Source of the DNA: JAMZMI01 sp049115715
GTDB taxonomy: Bacteria > Bacteroidota > Bacteroidia > Cytophagales > Cyclobacteriaceae
DNA: 64,000 nt
Assembly (NCBI GenBank): GCA_049115715.1
Contig: JAGDZQ010000006.1
Span: 124,001 to 188,000 of the forward strand
Reading direction: 5' to 3'
Shown in pieces: positions 62,466-64,000 of this stretch (positions within the stretch are counted from its first letter, which is position 1; every line of letters starts with the position of its first letter). Position numbers and translations under genes: made by a program. The notes under the pieces were generated by a model, which was not told where the DNA came from, ran no database searches, and saw nothing but the letters and a program-made list of their open reading frames with translations.

Positions 62466-63109
62466 AGTACTTCATATTCATGCTACTTTTAGTGTCCACC
62501 GACCCTCTCAAGGTTACTAAAATCAATTCCATCAAAAGCGATGCTAATGAAGCTTTCAAAGCTAAAAATTACCAAGAAGCTGCAAAGCATTATTCGCTAT
62601 TGACAGACAGCCTGGGAATCGAGGAAGATGAAATATTGTTAAACCTTGCTCATAGTTACTTCAATCTTAAAGACACAACCAAAGCAAAGTATAACTACCT
62701 GAAAGTATCAGGAAGCAATAAAAACATTAAATCCATTGCGCAGCAACAGCTGGGAGTCTTGGCCAAGGATGGCAATAAACTAGAAGAGGCACTTCAATAT
62801 TTCAAATCTTCCATTAAGAGTAATCCTAAAAACGCTGATGCCAAATATGATTACGAAGTAATTAAAAAGATCTTGGAACATCAGAAAGAAAATCAAGACG
62901 AAAATCAGGAGAATAAAGACGATAAAGAAAAAGAGGATATTGAACCTTCTGAGTTCGCCAAACAAGTAAAAGCAAAGTCGGATATTTTGAGAAGAGATGG
63001 CAATTTTAAAGAGGCACTTGTTACGCTTCAGGAAGGTCTCAAGATAGATGAAACTGTTGCTGCATATAATCAGTTTATCAAAAGGTTAGAAAAAATCACA
63101 GGAGAATGA
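62462..63109 (+). CDS. TPR protein, BatC/BatE-like
   Basis: 215 residues with a short signal-like N-terminus (KYFIFMLLLVSTDPL), TPR helices from about 20 to 135 (ANEAFKAKNYQEAAKHYSLL, NLAHSYFNLKDTTKAKYNYL, EALQYFKSSIKSNPKNADAKYDYE), an acidic KENQDENQENKDDKEKEDIEP linker, and one more TPR-like pair (SDILRRDGNFKEALVTLQEG). It overlaps the VWA gene and the next gene by 4 bp each. Confidence 0.82.
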   Translation: MKYFIFMLLLVSTDPLKVTKINSIKSDANEAFKAKNYQEAAKHYSLLTDSLGIEEDEILLNLAHSYFNLKDTTKAKYNYLKVSGSNKNIKSIAQQQLGVLAKDGNKLEEALQYFKSSIKSNPKNADAKYDYEVIKKILEHQKENQDENQENKDDKEKEDIEPSEFAKQVKAKSDILRRDGNFKEALVTLQEGLKIDETVAAYNQFIKRLEKITGE

Positions 63110-63681
63110 AATTCAAGACTATAATCTCAATTGCATTTTTCTTCACAACCAATTTGATACTTGCTCAAAGTGCTGATGACTATGGTGTGACTGGAGCCAA
63201 TCAATATGTGGATGGAAACACTCCTCTTGCGTTAAAAACGATTGATGAAGGAATTCAGAAATACCCGAGCGATGAGTATTTGCCTTGGTTGAGAGATAAG
63301 ATACTTGAAGATCAAAATGATCAACAACAAGATCAAGATCAAAACCAGGATCAAAATCAAGAGGATCAGGAGAATCAAGAACAGAAAGATCAGGAAGGAA
63401 AAGAGGGCGAAGAATCTGAGGATAAAAAAGAAGAAGGTAAAGAAGGAGAGCAGGAGGAAAAGAAAGAAGGTGAAGAGTCTGAAGAAGAGGGAAAGAAAAG
63501 TGAAGAGGACAAGAAAAAAGAGATGGAAGACGCCACAAGACAAAAACTTGAGGAGATGAATATAAGCCCTGAAAAAGCTCGAATGATTCTTGAGGCATTG
63601 AAAAACAACGAAATTCAATTTATTCAGCAGCAGAGAAGAGAGCCCACTAAGCAAAAGGACTCCAAAAAGCCTGATTGGTAA
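63106..63681 (+). CDS. BatC-like protein with long Gln/Glu-rich region
   Basis: 191 residues. A signal peptide ends at LAQ near residue 21, then a short TPR-like segment (TPLALKTIDEGIQKYPSDEY). Residues 68-145 are low complexity, Gln/Asp-rich then Glu/Lys-rich (QDQDQNQDQNQEDQENQ), a charged linker typical of BatC. The end (MNISPEKARMILEALKNNE) is a conserved BatC C-terminal element. The downstream thiolase gene starts 42 bp later and seems unrelated; BatD and BatE genes are not next to it. Confidence 0.8.
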   Translation: MKFKTIISIAFFFTTNLILAQSADDYGVTGANQYVDGNTPLALKTIDEGIQKYPSDEYLPWLRDKILEDQNDQQQDQDQNQDQNQEDQENQEQKDQEGKEGEESEDKKEEGKEGEQEEKKEGEESEEEGKKSEEDKKKEMEDATRQKLEEMNISPEKARMILEALKNNEIQFIQQQRREPTKQKDSKKPDW

Positions 63682-63723
63682 TCAAAGAACAATAATCAAT
63701 AATCTACCCATAAACACCCCAAC

Positions 63724-64000
63724 ATGGAAGAAGTATATATAGTATCAGCAGTCCGAACTCCAATAGGAAGTTTTGGAGGAGCATTGTCAGGATTTACTGC
63801 AGTGGAGTTAGGAAGCAAAGCAATATCAGGTGCATTGCAAAAAGCAAAAGTCAGTGCAGATCAGGTAGAGGAAGTCCTTATGGGAAATGTGGTTTCAGCA
63901 ATGCTGGGTCAGGCTCCTGCCAGACAAGCCGCACTTGGTGCAGGAGTGGGAATCAATGTTCCTTGCACAACCATAAATAAGGTATGTGCTTCCGGTATGA
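63724..64000 (+). CDS. Acetyl-CoA acetyltransferase (thiolase), N-terminal part
   Basis: The frame runs off the window end after about 92 codons. The sequence starts MEEVYIVSAVRTPIGSFGGA and contains LMGNVVSAMLGQAPARQAAL and the active-site Cys segment INKVCASGM, hallmarks of thiolase. It would join or cleave acetyl-CoA units. Confidence 0.95.
   Translation, partial: MEEVYIVSAVRTPIGSFGGALSGFTAVELGSKAISGALQKAKVSADQVEEVLMGNVVSAMLGQAPARQAALGAGVGINVPCTTINKVCASGM

Noticed and set aside
63143..63654. Long frames opposite the Gln/Glu-rich gene
   Set aside because: They are caused by the low-complexity repeat coding on the plus strand (antisense of Glu/Gln-rich codons gives long Phe/Leu/Ser frames).

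Overview
The window looks like chromosomal DNA of a Bacteroidota bacterium, most likely an order Cytophagales member (marine gliding relatives such as Reichenbachiella or Marivirga are plausible; the genus is inference). Four secreted proteins end in a type IX secretion (T9SS) type A sorting domain, one starts with the THIKGGEI-type motif of Bacteroidota surface proteins, the best promoter-like sites have the Bacteroidota -7 form TAnnTTTG, several starts lack a Shine-Dalgarno sequence, and housekeeping proteins (LeuS, DnaG) carry insertions or substitutions that I recall from this lineage. I see no prophage, insertion sequence or CRISPR array.

Layout. 1-2830: end of a planctomycete-type oxidative/carbohydrate module (DUF1501 protein, Tat-exported TIM-barrel isomerase-like protein, membrane DUF2231-cytochrome c-LRR protein). 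2963-5779: TolC plus periplasmic adaptor, without a pump gene beside them. 5894-9583: thyA, a 107-bp nested palindrome, an MMPL exporter and peroxiredoxin Bcp. 9633-15265: two exported glycoside hydrolases (DUF5703-type and GH2 beta-galactosidase). 15768-21790: outer-membrane protein, leuS, corA, SDR oxidoreductase. 21942-28389: membrane acyltransferase, then an SLC13-type anion transporter directly followed by a soluble histidine kinase and a lone receiver, then amt and a divergent glnK. 28579-34884: T9SS surface protein, exported WD40 protein, helicase HrpB. 35011-40955: small unknowns, surE, ribBA, dnaG. 41195-42577: Mrp/ApbC and a NifU-type scaffold for Fe-S clusters. 42578-52990: a run of exported T9SS proteins enclosing a tandem D-Ala-D-Ala-ligase-like protein and a PASTA membrane protein. 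52995-56735: M50 protease, HAD hydrolase, three tRNAs, a zinc-ribbon membrane protein. 57038-61154: a metal-homeostasis island (two CobW GTPases, DUF1826, MerC-like protein, His/Cys-rich small protein, and a perfect palindrome placed like a metal-regulator operator). 61497-63681: a short Bat-type operon (VWA protein and two TPR/low-complexity proteins), then the start of a thiolase.

How genes work together. The clearest functional units are: transporter + kinase + receiver next to Amt/GlnK (a probable nutrient-sensing unit); the coupled CobW-DUF1826-CobW genes with MerC and the His/Cys-rich protein (zinc or other metal scarcity or allocation); Mrp + NifU (Fe-S assembly); and ligase + PASTA + T9SS proteins (cell wall and surface). 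The items most worth a second look are the metal island and its palindrome, the soluble kinase tied to an SLC13 carrier, the PII protein lacking Gln39 and Tyr51, the tandem ligase, and the primase that has lost its zinc ligands. All identifications come from reading the sequence and recalled family features; no database search was run.
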